From Anaerospora hongkongensis (GTDB lineage Bacteria; Bacillota; Negativicutes; Sporomusales; DSM-15969): DNA of 64,000 nucleotides. Position numbers and translations under genes: made by a program. The notes under the pieces were generated by a model that was given only the letters and a program-made list of their open reading frames with translations, did not search any database and was not told where the DNA came from. Positions 8,440 through 17,769 of this stretch are shown in pieces. The stretch lies in assembly GCF_004339805.1 (NCBI RefSeq), contig NZ_SLUI01000002.1, forward strand, positions 186,001-250,000. The letters run 5' to 3'. Within the stretch, counting starts at the first letter, position 1, and every line of letters begins with the position of its first letter.

Positions 8440-8790
8440 TTAGTCTTTTACCATGCTGACGATTGTACCGACTTGTACTTTGTCAAATAGTTCCTCAATA
8501 TCTTGATTATGCATTCTGATACAGCCGCCGGAAACCTCGCCTTCGACAGGGCCATTCCATGACCCATGGAGACAGGTCTTATCACTGGATAGAACCATCC
8601 GGCGAGAGCCAAAATCCAGGTCTATCTGCTCAGGTTTTGCGAACACCAGCTTTTCCAGTACTTGATAAACGCCCGGTGGCGTTGGTGTTGCTGCCCGGCC
8701 AATACCTATCGGGTATTCTTTTTGTAATTGATTATTCTCAAAATAATAAAGCCGGTATGTTGTAAGATTGACAACGATTTGATTTTTCAT
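8440..8790 (-). CDS. L,D-transpeptidase (YkuD) domain protein
   Basis: 116 residues comprising almost only the YkuD catalytic domain. The active-site block runs from LHGSWNG to VSGGCIRMHNQD, with His and the nucleophilic Cys (near residue 92) in the SxGCxR-like motif. The family cross-links peptidoglycan stem peptides and some members act in spores. No signal peptide or LysM domain is seen, which is odd for a wall enzyme and suggests a mother-cell or spore role, or export by another route. It starts 4 bp after the glycosyltransferase gene and belongs to the gmd operon. Confidence 0.85.
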   Translation of the reverse strand: MKNQIVVNLTTYRLYYFENNQLQKEYPIGIGRAATPTPPGVYQVLEKLVFAKPEQIDLDFGSRRMVLSSDKTCLHGSWNGPVEGEVSGGCIRMHNQDIEELFDKVQVGTIVSMVKD

Positions 8791-8794
8791 CCGT

Positions 8795-9577
8795 TCAATT
8801 TCCTTTATTCTCTTTGACTACTATACCCTTGGCACAAAAATCTTCAAACGTATCACAGAAAGTAAGCCTGCCATATTCACGACGATTATCAATGTATTGA
8901 GGAATACCTGCCTTGCGCAGCGTATCGCTGAAGATAACATAATCATAGCGGGCAGTATTGTCAATATAGCTGGCTACATCGAGAATTTCACGGCGAACCA
9001 GGTAAGTACAATGAATGACTTCTACCTGAATCAGGCCCTTAATTCTCTGATGGAAAATATCAAAGTATAACTCTGCATATTGATAATAGCCATATTCATT
9101 TACATGAAAATGATAGTTAGAATAATAGCTGTCAGCATTGTCGCAATTTTTTAGAAAAGGTCCGATAACAGGCATCCCGGTTTTAAGGAGTACTTCTAAG
9201 GTATCGGGGGCAATAAAATTATCGCAGTCAACAACAAAATAATGAGTATCTCTGGCGCGGGCCCATTCAATTGATTCCTGGCGCAGGCGCTTAAGTACAG
9301 TCAGCTTCAAATCATTCCAGTCATGCGGCGAATAGAGCTGCACCTGTTCATCAACATCACTGGAGGAGTAATAAATTTCCGAATACCGGTCTTTAACCTT
9401 CTCGATCCACTGTTCCAGTACCTTTGCAGTATTGTCATTATTATTATTTGTCCGAATATAAAGCTTGATTTTGGAAGCAGGATAGGTCTGGTTCTCAATT
9501 AGATCAAGGTAGAACGGTAAAACATGTGCTTTATCTTTGGCCAAAATGGCAATTGTAACAAAATCGTCAGCACTCAT
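8795..9577 (-). CDS. Glycosyltransferase resembling the N-terminal domain of collagen galactosyltransferases
   Basis: 260 residues with a GT-A style N-terminus (VTIAILAKDKAHVLPFYLDLIENQTYP), a region with NNNNDNT, and a DCD metal-binding motif at 117-119 (VVDCDNFIAPDTL). The order of motifs (asparagine-rich DNT, W..V...Y, DxDNF, late YSNY, HCTYLVR, and a final FSDTLRKAGIPQYIDNRREYG) follows, as I recall it, the N-terminal glycosyltransferase domain of animal COLGALT/PLOD3 proteins. It is cytoplasmic, without membrane segments. It lies between gmd (27 bp) and an L,D-transpeptidase (4 bp). A collagen-like protein is encoded 11 kb away and is a candidate acceptor (inference). It could instead act on polysaccharide. 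Confidence 0.75.
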   Translation of the reverse strand: MSADDFVTIAILAKDKAHVLPFYLDLIENQTYPASKIKLYIRTNNNNDNTAKVLEQWIEKVKDRYSEIYYSSSDVDEQVQLYSPHDWNDLKLTVLKRLRQESIEWARARDTHYFVVDCDNFIAPDTLEVLLKTGMPVIGPFLKNCDNADSYYSNYHFHVNEYGYYQYAELYFDIFHQRIKGLIQVEVIHCTYLVRREILDVASYIDNTARYDYVIFSDTLRKAGIPQYIDNRREYGRLTFCDTFEDFCAKGIVVKENKGN

Positions 9578-9604
9578 TTGATCCCAGCACTCCTTTTATT
9601 CTGT

Positions 9605-10594
<990 letters not shown>

Positions 10595-10640
10595 CTACTC
10601 TACAAAACGAATCCGATGCTCCCTACTCGTAAGCCAGATG

Positions 10641-10681
10641 TCATATTGTATGCAGGCATGTGTCAAGTGGTGACAATCACC
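10641..10681 (-). promoter_or_regulatory. Possible promoter of the gmd operon with a small palindrome
   Basis: On the minus strand TTGACA (10661-10666) is followed 14-16 bp later by an ATATGA-like -10. GGTGATTGTCACC, a 5+3+5 palindrome, lies just upstream at 10669-10681 and could be an operator. The evidence is motif only. Confidence 0.35.
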
Positions 10682-10702
10682 AATATATACCAGAAAGGGC
10701 AA

Positions 10703-10732
10703 TAAAAGCCTCCGGCTATTTCCGCAGGCTTT
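10703..10732 (-). terminator. Terminator after the enolase-like gene
   Basis: AAAGCCTCCGG pairs with CCGCAGGCTTT, and the T-rich side faces the minus strand. Confidence 0.65.
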
Positions 10733-10737
10733 GAGTC

Positions 10738-11244
10738 TTAACTAATGTGCACTTTGTCTCCCAGACGCCGGGCAAGCAGCTCCCAGCCCTGTTGGTCTTC
10801 CCTGGCCATTGCACCTTGAATGGCAAAAATCGGATATTGCTCCACCAGTCTAGCGTAATATTCAACCATTTCCTTTGTTGTACAAATAAAACCTTCGCCA
10901 GGGAAATTATATTCTCCATTTTCATAGTAATCGGAAGCTGCTACCTCAACGGCCAAAGCGATTTGCTCGCCCGCTTTATACCCTGCTTTTTGCACAGCCC
11001 CTACTATAACCGCTAACCCCTCTTCATTTGAAACCAAATTCGGCGTAAAACCACCATCACCATCAATGCAGGCACTGCGTCCCAGGTTATTTAAAATTTG
11101 TTCCACAGTATGGTAAACTTCCGTACACATTTGATGCGACTCAGCTGCTGTCAATTGACCTATAGGCACAATCATAAACCTGCAGAAGTCAAGAGTATTG
11201 GAAGCTTTTTTTCCTCCGCTGAAGATATTAACTGCCCCATCCAT
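10738..11244 (-). CDS. Truncated, catalytically degenerate enolase-like protein
   Basis: 168 residues that align by eye with only the middle of enolase, roughly residues 150-320 of a 430-residue enzyme: NIFSGGKKASN, FMIVPIG, VYHTVEQIL, DGGFTPNLVSNEE, KAGYKAGEQIALAVEVAASDYY, MVEYYARLVEQYPI and RLGDKVH. Every active-site position in this stretch is changed: the QEFMI Glu is Arg, the GDEGG Glu is Asp, the metal Asp of LALDVAAS is Glu, and the SIEDGL Glu is Gln. The N-terminal domain and the final Asp, Lys and His are absent, so it cannot be a working enolase. A strong AAGGAGGT and its own terminator suggest it is still expressed. It is divergent from an AraC regulator. A decaying pseudogene is the alternative. 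Confidence 0.7.
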   Translation of the reverse strand: MDGAVNIFSGGKKASNTLDFCRFMIVPIGQLTAAESHQMCTEVYHTVEQILNNLGRSACIDGDGGFTPNLVSNEEGLAVIVGAVQKAGYKAGEQIALAVEVAASDYYENGEYNFPGEGFICTTKEMVEYYARLVEQYPIFAIQGAMAREDQQGWELLARRLGDKVHIS

Positions 11245-11422
11245 GCTTTGAACTTACCTCCTTAGCCTGCATTTTATCCTGCTTATCTCCAAATTAATAG
11301 TAGGAAGCAGATGTATGAAACTGTTTAATATGATACCATTATACTAACGATTATTTTGTGTTTCATGAACAATGTTGTTAAAATATAGCACAAAATTGTA
11401 CTGGAGGCTGATTGCCATAAAG

Positions 11423-12283
11423 ATGGCGATTGATAAAAATGGCCGTAAGTGTGATTTTAATATTAATAAAGATTTTCCGGTAGACATTCATCGCAGTGAA
11501 CATTACCGTCAAGGAACGGCTTTTGAATGCCACTGGCATGAGAACTTCGAAATCCTTTATTTTGAACAAGGTGAGGCTTTGATCCATTGCAACTCCCGTC
11601 CCATTCATGTTGGCCCGGGGGAACTGATTGTCATTAACAGCAATGATCTTCATTATGGGGAGAGCTTATCCAATCAGCTGGTATATTATGTGATTGAGTT
11701 TAACCTTTCCTTTCTGCACAGCAATCAGCTTGACTTATGCCAGACAAAGTATGTCACACCTTTGGTAAACAACCGGATTCTTTTTCGCAACCAAATTGAT
11801 CATAATGATGAATTGCTTAGCGAAATCCGTTATCTAATTGCTGAGTATTACCGTCAGGACTTAGGTTATGAGCTTGCCGTAAAAGCCTATATCTATCGCA
11901 TCCTTGTCCTGCTGCTTCGCTTGTATGGCGAAAAAACTATCAGTGAAACGGAAAAAGAGCGTCAGCGCCGAACGCTTGACCGCCTCAATCCCATCCTGGA
12001 GTATATAGAGTATCATTATACCGAGCAGCTCAGTCTTGGCCGCTTGGCACAAATGGCAGCAATGAGTCCTCACTATTTTTGCCGTCTTTTTAAAACCCTA
12101 ACAGGTAAGTCACCTACCGAATACATTAACCATCTTCGTTTAAACAAAGCAACCCTTTTACTACGGGAAACCGATCTTACCATTACTGAAATAGCAGTTG
12201 CCGTCGGCTTCAATGACAGCAATTATTTCAGCCGCCTTTTTAAAAAATATAAACAAGTGGCACCTTCACAGCTGCTGAAATAG
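11423..12283 (+). CDS. AraC-family regulator with N-terminal cupin
   Basis: About 286 residues. An N-terminal cupin sensor (ECHWHENFEILYFEQGEALIHCN, then VINSNDLHYGESL) is followed by a C-terminal AraC DNA-binding domain (YIEYHYTEQLSLGRLAQMAAMSPHYFCRLFKTLTGKSP and AVGFNDSNYFSRLFKKY). Such proteins usually bind a sugar or small metabolite. The start is uncertain: GGAGG at 11403-11407 is 15 bp before the ATG at 11423, and ATT or ATA codons between them could also initiate. It shares a short divergent region with the enolase-like gene, a possible target. Confidence 0.85.
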   Translation: MAIDKNGRKCDFNINKDFPVDIHRSEHYRQGTAFECHWHENFEILYFEQGEALIHCNSRPIHVGPGELIVINSNDLHYGESLSNQLVYYVIEFNLSFLHSNQLDLCQTKYVTPLVNNRILFRNQIDHNDELLSEIRYLIAEYYRQDLGYELAVKAYIYRILVLLLRLYGEKTISETEKERQRRTLDRLNPILEYIEYHYTEQLSLGRLAQMAAMSPHYFCRLFKTLTGKSPTEYINHLRLNKATLLLRETDLTITEIAVAVGFNDSNYFSRLFKKYKQVAPSQLLK

Positions 12284-12299
12284 GCAGGTTAAAACAGAA

Positions 12300-12338
12300 G
12301 AGCAACAAGAACTTAAACATTCTTGTTGCTCTTTTTTT
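12300..12338 (+). terminator. Strong terminator of the AraC regulator gene
   Basis: GAGCAACAAGAA pairs perfectly with TTCTTGTTGCTC, then seven T. It also closes the convergent Dabb gene. Confidence 0.85.
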
Positions 12339-12624
12339 AGCTCTCGTAACAAACCGACGCAGCGGCCGCCACTACATTTCCCACATAAGCTGAAACCTCC
12401 TGATGCACTGGATGAATCAAATACGTATCAAAATCAGCCATAGAAGCAAACCCGGTGATCAGCATTAAATCGTAAGAAGACGCTCCATGCCGAATATCTG
12501 TCTCTACTCGTATTTTACGAAGGACTTCAATCCGCCCCTCCATACTTAGCAGTATGCCCTTAGTCTGGGCTATGCTGGCAGTTGTTCGGTCCTGCAACTT
12601 TAACAGCAAATGATTAATAATCAA
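12337..12624 (-). CDS. Dabb-family (stress-responsive alpha/beta barrel) protein
   Basis: 95 residues in the ferredoxin-like dimeric barrel pattern of Dabb proteins: an initial INHLLLKLQD strand, a central SSYDLMLITGFASMADFDTYLIHPVHQEV and a hydrophobic end. Relatives are stress-induced or act as small cyclases and isomerases; the function here is unknown. It begins 13 bp after the SnoaL-like gene and is likely co-transcribed with it. Confidence 0.8.
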   Translation of the reverse strand: MIINHLLLKLQDRTTASIAQTKGILLSMEGRIEVLRKIRVETDIRHGASSYDLMLITGFASMADFDTYLIHPVHQEVSAYVGNVVAAAASVCYES

Positions 12625-12637
12625 TTTTTACGCCTCC

Positions 12638-12976
12638 TCACTCTCCATGCAGGGTAATGCATAATGCTGAAATCTTCCCAGCAGCAATAACAAAATCAAA
12701 ATCAAGCGGAACCGGACTGCCGTCAAAGTTTCCAAAAACCTGGGCAGTAACGATATACCGGCTGCCCTCCGACTGCACGCCAATGACGTCCAGTCTGTCA
12801 TCATATTGGGCATGGGTCCTTTCCAGCCAGCTTTTGATCGCTGCCGTTCCGCGCAATGTTTGACCTTCATCCTCCACAATAGCATCCTCTGTCAGACAAG
12901 CCAACATTGCCTCTACTTGAAAATCGTTCTTAGCCCGAACAAAATCTGCGATAATCGAAGGTAATTTTATAGACAT
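12638..12976 (-). CDS. SnoaL/NTF2-like protein
   Basis: 112 residues with the cone-shaped NTF2-like fold pattern: an N-terminal helix pair (ADFVRAKNDFQVEAMLACLTEDAIVEDEGQTLRGTAAIKSWLERTH), then beta strands with VTAQVFGNFDGSPVPLDFDFVIAAGKISALCI. The DFxFxIxxGKI segment is common in SnoaL-like proteins of unknown function. AAGGAG lies upstream of the ATG. It is the first gene of a two-gene unit with the Dabb gene. Confidence 0.8.
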   Translation of the reverse strand: MSIKLPSIIADFVRAKNDFQVEAMLACLTEDAIVEDEGQTLRGTAAIKSWLERTHAQYDDRLDVIGVQSEGSRYIVTAQVFGNFDGSPVPLDFDFVIAAGKISALCITLHGE

Positions 12977-13023
12977 GTTAACAGCTCCTTACTAGTATCT
13001 ATTCGACACAACCTAATCATACA

Positions 13024-13059
13024 AAAAGAAATATGACAACAGCATGTCATATTTCTTTT
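13024..13059 (-). terminator. Terminator overlapping the end of the WYL regulator gene
   Basis: AAAAGAAATATGACA pairs with TGTCATATTTCTTTT around ACAGCA. The right arm reaches the stop codon of the WYL gene. Confidence 0.6.
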
Positions 13060-13966
13060 ACGGTTCATAGAGTGCTAGCGCGTGACGGAGCCGGTTTGTA
13101 ATCAAATTCCTGATGTGTGTCGGTTCGATTACCTCTACCAGACTGCCAAAGGATAGAATATAGCTGTAAAGCCATTCCCCTTCAGGCAGGGCAGCTTCCA
13201 AGACGCAGCTTCCGTCCGGCCCGGAGGTAATAGCATTTTCCTCAAAATAATCGTATAGGCGGCTTAGGGCCTTGGCCTGAAATTGCAGCTTTACTTTGAT
13301 CAGAGACTGTTGTGAAACTTCTGCAGCCTCGGGGTTTTCTATCTTTTTCCGCCCTGCAAACTGTTCATCCGTCACTTCCAGATTTTTTACCCGGGAAATA
13401 CGGAAGGTTCTGCTTTCCCGCCGAAGCCTGCAATAGGCAGACAAATACCAGGAATTCCCTTTAAAGAGCAGCTTTTCCGGTTCTGCCAAACGAATGCTTT
13501 TCTGACCGTTACCATTTACATAAACAAACCGGATAACCTTGCGCTGCAGCATTGCCCTTTTTATCTCGGTAAACTTATTTTGCTCCTCAGGCAGGCTGCC
13601 CCAGGGTGAAAAATCCACTTCCACCCAGTCATGCTCAGGTATTTTCTTGAATAGGGCACTGATTTTTTCCAGTGCAGTATCCACACCCGGGTATTGTGTT
13701 GCCTGCAGTGTTTTAATGGCAAGCAGCAAGCTTTCACTTTCAGCCTCAGAAATCAATGTACGGTTAAGGGCATAACTCTCCAGCAAAGCAATTCCGCCGC
13801 CCTTGCCTTTATTCATATACACCGGCACTCCTGCTGTAGAAAGAACGTCTACGTCCCGGTAAATTGTTCTTGTTGATACCTGAAAACGTTCGGCCAGTTC
13901 TTTGGCCGTTACCGTTTGCCTGTTCAATAAAATTGTTGTAATTTCATATAAGCGATTTATTTTCAT
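13058..13966 (-). CDS. YafY-type WYL-domain transcriptional regulator
   Basis: 302 residues. An N-terminal DeoR-like helix-turn-helix (LLNRQTVTAKELAERFQVSTRTIYRDVDVLSTAGVPVY with GKGGGIAL) is followed by a WYL domain (KVIRFVYVNGNGQKSIRLAEPEKLLFKGNSWYLSAYCRLRRESRTFRISRVKNLEV) and a C-terminal extension ending in NRLRHALALYE. WYL domains bind nucleic acids or nucleotides. It lies upstream of the SnoaL/Dabb pair in the same direction but is separated from them by a terminator. Its targets are unknown. Confidence 0.9.
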   Translation of the reverse strand: MKINRLYEITTILLNRQTVTAKELAERFQVSTRTIYRDVDVLSTAGVPVYMNKGKGGGIALLESYALNRTLISEAESESLLLAIKTLQATQYPGVDTALEKISALFKKIPEHDWVEVDFSPWGSLPEEQNKFTEIKRAMLQRKVIRFVYVNGNGQKSIRLAEPEKLLFKGNSWYLSAYCRLRRESRTFRISRVKNLEVTDEQFAGRKKIENPEAAEVSQQSLIKVKLQFQAKALSRLYDYFEENAITSGPDGSCVLEAALPEGEWLYSYILSFGSLVEVIEPTHIRNLITNRLRHALALYEP

Positions 13967-14049
13967 TTCCCACCAAAATTACTTTTATTATTGGGATATA
14001 ATAGAAGAACCAGCTCGTATAGCAATACCGAATAGGAGAGTGCGCAAAA

Positions 14050-14457
14050 ATGGCTTACTGGCTTGCCAAAACCGAACCTGAAAGTTACAGTTATACTGAT
14101 CTTGAGAAATTAGGCCGCGACCGCTGGAATGGTGTAAAAAACTTTGCTGCCTTAAAGCATATTAGTAAGATGGTACCAGGTGATTTGGTTTTTATTTATC
14201 ATACCGGTAAGGAAAAGGCTATTATTGGCGTCGCTGAGGTCGTATCCCCCGCCTACCAGGATCCTAATGAAACTGACGAGAGGTTCATCTTGACAGATGT
14301 TGAACCGCGCTACCGGTTAACCAGACCGGTAACCCTGAAGGAAATAAAAACAAATCCTGTATTTCAGGAATGGGAACTCGTCCGCCTGTCACGTCTTTCT
14401 GTCATGCCTGTTATCCCTGAGCATTGGCAGCTGATTCATGCTATGGCAAAACAATAA
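14050..14457 (+). CDS. EVE-domain protein
   Basis: 135 residues. The start MAYWLAKTEPESYSYTDLEKLGRDRWNGVKNFAALKHI is the classic EVE (PUA-like) signature, with FIYHTGKEKAIIGVAEV completing the pocket. EVE proteins resemble YTH and are thought to recognise modified bases in DNA or RNA; the bacterial role is unsettled. AGGAGA is at a normal distance upstream. It is a single gene, divergent from the WYL regulator, with its own terminator. Confidence 0.92.
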   Translation: MAYWLAKTEPESYSYTDLEKLGRDRWNGVKNFAALKHISKMVPGDLVFIYHTGKEKAIIGVAEVVSPAYQDPNETDERFILTDVEPRYRLTRPVTLKEIKTNPVFQEWELVRLSRLSVMPVIPEHWQLIHAMAKQ

Positions 14458-14466
14458 TAGGAAGAA

Positions 14467-14508
14467 AAAGGACAACCTCTACCCTGCGTATCGAAGGTTG
14501 TCCTTTCT
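14467..14508 (+). terminator. Terminator of the EVE gene
   Basis: AAAGGACAACCT pairs with AGGTTGTCCTTT and a T-rich tail follows. It can also serve the convergent PNPOx-like gene. Confidence 0.75.
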
Positions 14509-14520
14509 TATCTTGCAGAA

Positions 14521-14916
14521 TTAGAACCGGATAGTTTTGGCGACACCTTGCCGGTTATAAAAGACGGCTTCAGCCTCTTCAATATAAAACAACTCAAAGC
14601 TAGGATCGTCAACACTGTATAGATTGCTAAGGAACGGAGCAGCAGCTAATGCTGCCTGCTTGGTTTCCTTGGTAGAATGAAAAACAGCTTTGCCCTTTAA
14701 CCGCAGCCATTCATGTTCCTTGGACGTTGTCGATATTTCAAAATAAGGATTTTGTGTCAGCTGCTGATATACTTTCTTTTTATTACTGGTGCAAAAATAC
14801 AGTTTTCCCTGATAATCCATTGCAAAGCCAAAAGGCCGCACTTTCGGTATAGTCCCCTCTACAGTTGCCAGATAAAAAGTCGGGTTTTCACTAAGAAATT
14901 GCAAAACTTCTTTCAT
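14521..14916 (-). CDS. Pyridoxamine 5'-phosphate oxidase-family protein
   Basis: 131 residues of the FMN split-barrel class: EVLQFLSENPTFYLATVEGTIPKVRPFGFAMDYQGKLYFCTSNKKKVYQQLTQNPYFEIS is the standard N-terminal half. Such small proteins are common in anaerobic Firmicutes as flavin reductases of unknown substrate. It is preceded by a spacer from the kinase gene and closed by a terminator shared with the EVE gene. Confidence 0.85.
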   Translation of the reverse strand: MKEVLQFLSENPTFYLATVEGTIPKVRPFGFAMDYQGKLYFCTSNKKKVYQQLTQNPYFEISTTSKEHEWLRLKGKAVFHSTKETKQAALAAAPFLSNLYSVDDPSFELFYIEEAEAVFYNRQGVAKTIRF

Positions 14917-15035
14917 TATAAATCTACCTTCTTTCCCTTTTTATGTTATTATGATGCTGCCGAAGAATAATATGCTCCCTACTTCCGGCTGAATAACAAT
15001 GTTTCCCGGGCTGTATTGTCCCCGAATACCAAAGC

Positions 15036-16520
15036 TTAAACCGGCATAGCCTGCAAGCAGAACCGAATAATAAAGGTCGTGCCATCACTGCCAGTCTTAA
15101 CACTAATTTTCGCGCCATGCCGTTCGGCTATCCGGTAGCACACAGGCAGCCCCAGCCCGGTTCCTTCTTCTTTCGTCGTAACAAAGGGCATTCCCAGTTT
15201 TGCCAGTACTTCTTCCTGAATTCCTGGTCCCTTGTCTTCAACGGAAAGAATCAGCCATTTGCCACGAGTATACGTACGAATTGTCACCAGTCCCTCTTGC
15301 TGCATCGCTTCCAGACCGTTTCTCACCAGGTTCAAAATCAACTGGCGGATTTCATTTTCGTCAAAGTTACTGTCCGGTATAGAATCCAGCTCGATGCCAA
15401 TCTCATGCCCCCGGCGCAGGGCATCGGCCTGCAATAGCGGATATAAGGCATAAATAACCGTATTCAAATTGCCAACTTTCATATTGACCGCCTTATTTTT
15501 AGCCAGTGATAAAAATTCGGTTATGATGGAATTGGCCCGGTCCAGTTCTTCAATCATCGTATTGATTTGCTCTGCATGCTCGGCAAACTGCTGCTTTCTT
15601 TGAAACAGCTGTAGATATCCCCGCACGGTTGTCATCGGGTTACGCACTTCATGACCAATGCTGGCAGCCATATCACCTACTGAATCGAGACGGTCAATCC
15701 GGGCAATCTCCTGTAGAACTTTTTCCCGCTGCTGATGCTCCGTTTCCAGAGTATCGCGCAAACCGGCAATCTCCTCAATGAGAAATTGCAATTCAGGAAA
15801 CTCACGCGTTAATTCTTCCTGCTGGTTGTGATTTTTGATATAAGCCGCCAGTCGTCTCAAGCCCCTGTACCACTTATTAAAGGCAAACCAAATCACCGCC
15901 AGTATGGCCATGTAAATAGCAGCTGTGTACAAAATCACCTGTGCCTGCACTACCTGCAGCTCAACCATAACATCCTCAGTTTTGGCAGAGGCCCAGGTAT
16001 GTCCTACTACTTCGCCTTGATAGAAAATAGGATAGGCAATGTTAAGTATCGGCTTACCTCCCCAGCCGGTAGAGTTATTAAACCGGGAGTATTCTGGCTG
16101 CCTCGATGCGTATACTTTGAGTGACTCGTGACGTACTACCTTAATCAGACGGTTTTCATCAAACTCCGGCCCGATGGCTACAATCCTTTCTAATTGCTTG
16201 GAATATATACCAAAACCATAATCAGGATATTCCGCTGATAATTTCATTAATACTGGCTGGAGCCACTTATTGATAAGCAGGGCTTTTTCCTTTCCGCTAA
16301 TAGCCATGTTATCAACAGTTGTTACTTGCTTGGTAAAGCTTTCCTTTTCAATATTCCGCTCTAATTCCGATGATATTCTGAGCAGCTGCAACTGCTTTTT
16401 ATGAAGTAGTAAGTCTTCCTTTTCTTGTAAGAATAAATAGGTAGTTACTAAAGAGCATATTGTAGCAATTACCGTCAGGATAATGTATGTTTTTGCTGCG
16501 GTCCCCACCGAAAAGTACAT
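15036..16520 (-). CDS. Membrane sensor histidine kinase, orphan (sporulation-kinase-like)
   Basis: 494 residues. A first membrane helix (about 9-31), an extracytoplasmic sensor of roughly 150 residues and a second helix (about 190-215) precede a HisKA domain with phospho-acceptor His near residue 290 (IGHEVRNPMTTVRGYLQLF) and a HATPase domain (N-box NLVRNGLEAM, G1 DKGPGI, G2 GTGLGLPV). No receiver gene is adjacent, as for the KinA-E kinases that feed the Spo0A phosphorelay. The kinase core is very similar to two others in this window. The Shine-Dalgarno AAGGAG fits the ATG at 16520. Confidence 0.9.
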   Translation of the reverse strand: MYFSVGTAAKTYIILTVIATICSLVTTYLFLQEKEDLLLHKKQLQLLRISSELERNIEKESFTKQVTTVDNMAISGKEKALLINKWLQPVLMKLSAEYPDYGFGIYSKQLERIVAIGPEFDENRLIKVVRHESLKVYASRQPEYSRFNNSTGWGGKPILNIAYPIFYQGEVVGHTWASAKTEDVMVELQVVQAQVILYTAAIYMAILAVIWFAFNKWYRGLRRLAAYIKNHNQQEELTREFPELQFLIEEIAGLRDTLETEHQQREKVLQEIARIDRLDSVGDMAASIGHEVRNPMTTVRGYLQLFQRKQQFAEHAEQINTMIEELDRANSIITEFLSLAKNKAVNMKVGNLNTVIYALYPLLQADALRRGHEIGIELDSIPDSNFDENEIRQLILNLVRNGLEAMQQEGLVTIRTYTRGKWLILSVEDKGPGIQEEVLAKLGMPFVTTKEEGTGLGLPVCYRIAERHGAKISVKTGSDGTTFIIRFCLQAMPV

Positions 16521-16701
16521 TCATTAGCTCCTTATAAATACATATAAGCATAATAATTCTATTAATTCTTGCAAATGCTAAAAATCCCTTCCTTTTTTAC
16601 CCATTTACAGCTAGGGCTGACACCTGTATGTCAATAAATAAAAAAACTTCTGTAAAAACAGCACAAACTTACCGCTATTTCTACAGAAGGTGTATATTTA
16701 T

Positions 16702-17190
16702 TTACAATTTGCGCTGATAAAAACGGTTGTCTACTTTCATAACAGGGAATGCGGCTGGCAGTTCATGCTTCTCAATCTGCACGAAGTTATTTTTTTCATA
16801 GAAGCGGTGAGCAGCTAAAAACTTTTCGGTAGTTCCCAAATAAATTACTCCCATATCCTGTTGCTTTGCCCATATTAGCAGCTGCTGCAGCAACTGGTGA
16901 CCCGTATTGTACCTGCTGCCTCTAAAAGCAGCTTTCACAAACATTTTTCGTAAAGCGCCTTGCCCATTACCAATATCCACTAACGCAATCGTGCCAATAA
17001 CCTGATCATCATAAATCGCAAGCCAGAAATTGCCTTTCCCTTGTTGATAGAAGCCGGGAATATCACTTAAGTCTGGTTGATCTTCCCGGGTAATGGCAAC
17101 ATGAAATTCATCTTGCTGAATGCTCAGGATTAAAGCAATAATGTCCTCTTGATAGCTAGCTGCGTACTCGATTATCCGTATACCTTCCAT
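16702..17190 (-). CDS. GNAT N-acetyltransferase
   Basis: 162 residues of the Gcn5-related fold. Motif A is visible around LRKMFVKAAFRGSRYNTGHQLLQQLLIWAK (acetyl-CoA pyrophosphate loop, here RGSRYNTG, slightly divergent from R/QxxGxG/A), and motif B as HRFYEKNNFVQIE. The substrate is unknown. It begins 23 bp downstream of a MarR regulator and is probably controlled by it. Confidence 0.85.
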   Translation of the reverse strand: MEGIRIIEYAASYQEDIIALILSIQQDEFHVAITREDQPDLSDIPGFYQQGKGNFWLAIYDDQVIGTIALVDIGNGQGALRKMFVKAAFRGSRYNTGHQLLQQLLIWAKQQDMGVIYLGTTEKFLAAHRFYEKNNFVQIEKHELPAAFPVMKVDNRFYQRKL

Positions 17191-17213
17191 CTATAATCCT
17201 CCGTATGATATGC

Positions 17214-17666
17214 CTATTTACCTGTTTTAAGCTGCTTCCAGTCCTGCTCAATATTCTCGCGCATTCGCTTCAGCAATACGTACACTGCTTCTTTTTCTTG
17301 TTCGTTAAAGCCGGCAAAACAGTTTTCAATATTGCGGTTTTCTTCCTCAATGATATAAGGATAGCTTGCTGTCGCTTTTGCGGCTGGATAAAGATGCCAC
17401 ATCCGCTTATCCTCTGCATTCCGTTCTTTCACAACATACTGTTCTTCAATTAACTTTTGAATTGCTTTTGTTGTCGTTGCTTTATCTACCTTAAGCACAG
17501 TAGAAAGCTCGACCAGGCTAATTCCGGGGTATTCACATATACGTGTCAAAAAAACAAACTGGCCTCGTTGCAGCTTCAGCTCGCGGAATTTAATATCACT
17601 AATGGATTGAATACAGCGGGCCAGCATACCAACTTCCCGCAGGACTTGATTTGTTAATTCCCTAAT
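17214..17666 (-). CDS. MarR-family regulator, likely ATT start
   Basis: About 150 residues with the MarR winged helix (GISLVELSTVLKVDKATTTKAIQKLIEEQYVVKERNAEDKRMWHLYPA). The first ATG (17627) has no ribosome site and removes the usual N-terminal helix. Reading 13 codons further back reaches ATT at 17666, 6 bp after GGAGGG, which restores a normal MarR N-terminus (RELTNQVLREVGMLAR). The start is inferred. Two TTGAAATTTCAA boxes lie upstream and suggest autorepression. It is co-directional with the GNAT gene. Confidence 0.8.
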   Translation of the reverse strand: MRELTNQVLREVGMLARCIQSISDIKFRELKLQRGQFVFLTRICEYPGISLVELSTVLKVDKATTTKAIQKLIEEQYVVKERNAEDKRMWHLYPAAKATASYPYIIEEENRNIENCFAGFNEQEKEAVYVLLKRMRENIEQDWKQLKTGK

Positions 17667-17687
17667 ACCAATCCCTCCAAAATAATG

Positions 17688-17738
17688 ATTGAAATTTCAA
17701 CTATAATTAGCTTATCACATAAAAGTTGAAATTTCAAC
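17688..17738. promoter_or_regulatory. Twin palindromic boxes, probable MarR operator
   Basis: TTGAAATTTCAA occurs twice, at 17689-17700 and within GTTGAAATTTCAAC at 17725-17738, with centres 37 bp apart, directly upstream of the MarR gene. Each is a perfect palindrome. Confidence 0.65.
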
Positions 17739-17769
17739 TAAATTTCCAAAAAATAATACATTGACCGCA

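Noticed and set aside
13120-13140. GGTTCGATT resembling a tRNA T-loop
   Set aside because: Lies within the WYL regulator coding sequence and no acceptor or anticodon stem can be drawn.
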